This document shows, piece after piece, positions 31,088 through 32,443 of a stretch of 32,443 bases of DNA. A program made the translations under genes and the position numbers. This DNA comes from BRHc4a sp049325055. GTDB lineage: Bacteria > Bacillota > Desulfotomaculia > Desulfotomaculales > Desulfocucumaceae. How positions within the stretch are numbered: position 1 is the first letter of the stretch; every line of letters starts with the position of its first letter. The notes beneath the pieces are model-generated. The model did no database searches. It was not told where the DNA came from and was given only the letters and a program-made list of their open reading frames with translations. Location: the NCBI GenBank assembly GCA_049325055.1, contig JBMOPB010000101.1, positions 1 through 32,443 on the forward strand, written 5' to 3'.

Positions 31088-32215
31088 ATGAACATTAAAA
31101 AACTGAGCTTGACACGTTACATTTTCAGAACGGTGGTTATAGCAGCGCCGTCAGGTTTTTTTATTCTTTTGGCGATTGAACAGTTCGTGGATTCCTTGAT
31201 TGCATCTGCCGCCCTGGGAGGATTGTCGTGCGGATTGCTGGGGGCATTAATTTCTTTGAGAAATTATAATCAGCTTATATCCCCAATGAAATCTACCATA
31301 AACGATCTGGATAAAATAATCAGCAAGAGTGGAATCGAAGGAATTGAAGAAATCAAGACGGCTAACGATGTCCACACCGGTTTTAACAAGGTAATAAGCA
31401 ACATGATTCAAAGATTGCAGCTAATGACCGAAAAAATAGTGCATACGTCTGAAACAATAATGAAGAGTGCCGAAAATACAACTTCCGGTTCTATAGAAAC
31501 CGCTGCCAGCGTTAACGAAGTCTCCTCCACCATGGAGAGTGTGTCAAATAACACCAGGGAGATTGCCAAGCTTTCCGGCGAAACCGACAGTTATGCAAAG
31601 CAAGGCATTGAAGGAATCAATATGGTTTCCAGGCAGATGGAGTTAATACAGCGGGTCACCGATGAAAATGGGGAAATAATTAAAAATCTGAATGAATCGA
31701 TGCAAAAAATATCCCAGATAACCGATGTCATCAACAGTATAGCAGAACAGACAAACCTGCTGGCGCTGAACGCCGCCATTGAGGCGGCAAGGGCGGGGGA
31801 ACAGGGCAGGGGCTTTGCCGTTGTGGCCCAAGAGGTGAGGCAGTTGGCCGAGCAGTCCACCGGGGCGACAAGGCAGATACAGGAGCTAATCGATGTCATA
31901 ATAGAAAAATCTCAGAAAGCCGTTGACGGAATGAATGAAGGCATATGCCAGACCAGGGCCGGATCGAAGATAGTCGGTGACGTTGGGAAAAAGTTTATAC
32001 AGATAATATCTGCCATTGACTCGCTTTCAAAGGGAATACAGTCGGTGGCTACGGCAACAGAGGAAGTTACTGCGGCTATGCATAATGTGGCGACGGCAAC
32101 CGAACAGCAGACCGGATCCATGGAAGAGATTACAGCCATGATACAGGAATTTGCCAAGCTGACTGCAGATTTGGAGGAACTTGCCACCAAGTTCTCCCTG
32201 GACAACTCACGTTAA
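31088..32215 (+). CDS. Methyl-accepting chemotaxis protein without an extracellular sensor
   Basis: The 375-residue protein has two membrane helices (about residues 14-30 and 37-56) joined by only EQFVDS, so there is almost no external ligand domain. A linker (about 57-120) leads to the signalling domain, whose hairpin tip contains EQTNLLALNAAIEAARAGE (about 219-237) and GRGFAVVAQEVRQLAEQ. There is no C-terminal pentapeptide tether. The ATG 31088 lies 8 bases after AAGGG; GTG 31079 is inside that site. It likely senses a membrane or cytoplasmic cue. Confidence 0.93.
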   Translation: MNIKKLSLTRYIFRTVVIAAPSGFFILLAIEQFVDSLIASAALGGLSCGLLGALISLRNYNQLISPMKSTINDLDKIISKSGIEGIEEIKTANDVHTGFNKVISNMIQRLQLMTEKIVHTSETIMKSAENTTSGSIETAASVNEVSSTMESVSNNTREIAKLSGETDSYAKQGIEGINMVSRQMELIQRVTDENGEIIKNLNESMQKISQITDVINSIAEQTNLLALNAAIEAARAGEQGRGFAVVAQEVRQLAEQSTGATRQIQELIDVIIEKSQKAVDGMNEGICQTRAGSKIVGDVGKKFIQIISAIDSLSKGIQSVATATEEVTAAMHNVATATEQQTGSMEEITAMIQEFAKLTADLEELATKFSLDNSR

Positions 32216-32243
32216 TAGCGGTTTAACAATAATCAGAGGACTA

Positions 32244-32275
32244 AAAAATCTCCCGGCTAAACAAGGGAGATTTTT
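32244..32275. terminator. Bidirectional terminator between the chemoreceptor and the right-edge gene
   Basis: AAAAATCTCCC (32244-32254) pairs perfectly with GGGAGATTTTT (32265-32275) around a 10-base loop. A-rich and T-rich flanks allow termination on both strands. The genes on either side converge on it. Confidence 0.85.
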
Positions 32276-32351
32276 GTTTCGGCACGGTCCAGATAGAACA
32301 ATATAATGGTTTATGCCTCTGCGGTCAATGTTTTGGGCGCCTGTGAAGAAA

Positions 32352-32443
32352 TCAGTCCGAAGCCATTTGGGGGATTTTCAGTGCTTTAAGCACATCGTTG
32401 TATACATCTTCCCCCAGTACCATTTTAAGGTGTTCCCTTCCCC
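32352..32443 (-). CDS. C-terminal end of an unrecognised - strand gene
   Basis: Read leftward from the edge, 29 codons run to a TGA at 32354-32352. The translation includes REHLKMVLGEDVYNDVLKAL and ends KIPQMASD, which has the composition of a real helical C-terminus. It converges with the chemoreceptor gene on a shared bidirectional terminator, which supports it. Too little is present to name a family. Confidence 0.5.
   Translation of the reverse strand, partial: GREHLKMVLGEDVYNDVLKALKIPQMASD

Overview
This window is a large chromosomal flagellar and chemotaxis cluster from a Gram-positive, Firmicutes-type bacterium, followed by a short housekeeping and accessory tail. Strong AGGAGG-type ribosome sites, frequent GTG and TTG starts, a short B. 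subtilis-type FlgE, a CheC/CheD/FliY chemotaxis set and moderate G+C suggest a motile clostridial lineage. A Desulfotomaculum/Pelotomaculum-like member of the Peptococcaceae is my best guess, but this is inferred from gene content and style, not from a marker gene.

Bases 1-25283 are all on the + strand. In order they are: flgC (3' end), fliE, fliF, fliG, fliH, fliI, fliJ, fliK, flgD, a TIGR02530-type gene, flgE, fliL, a short fliN, fliO, fliP, fliQ, fliR, flhB, flhA, flhF, flhG, fliA (sigma-28), two flgF/flgG-type rod genes, cheD, cheR, cheC, cheY, fliM and fliY. These encode the basal body, MS ring, switch, type III export gate with its ATPase, hook and rod, a flagellar sigma factor and an adaptation/CheY-P removal module. 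Many genes overlap through GTGA, TTGA or ATGA junctions. Compared with the B. subtilis fla/che operon, fliM, fliY and cheY have moved to the distal end, and a stand-alone fliN sits in their usual place. cheA, cheB, cheW, motA and motB are not in the window.

Bases 25284-32443 carry, on the - strand, a DUF1015-family gene and a MazG-like pyrophosphohydrolase. On the + strand are a membrane-anchored LolA/LppX-like protein, hpt, guaA and a methyl-accepting chemotaxis protein with almost no extracellular domain. The 3' end of an unrecognised - strand gene enters at the right edge. Terminators or promoters are visible at most of these boundaries.

The most unusual features are the following. (1) A family of 7-bp periodic repeats (AATTCAG / TAGTCAG / AATACAG type) occurs in five intergenic gaps; in four of them the two ends are in inverted orientation around a 40-170 bp core. 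(2) FlhF has lost recognisable DTYR and DTAGR GTPase motifs but keeps its P-loop and TKLDE, and its neighbour FlhG lacks the DQAxxLR FlhF-activating motif. (3) FlhB has NPIH in place of NPTH at the autocleavage site. (4) FlgD carries an internal duplication. (5) A complete FliN coexists with a complete FliY. (6) A separate palindromic repeat lies between fliE and fliF.
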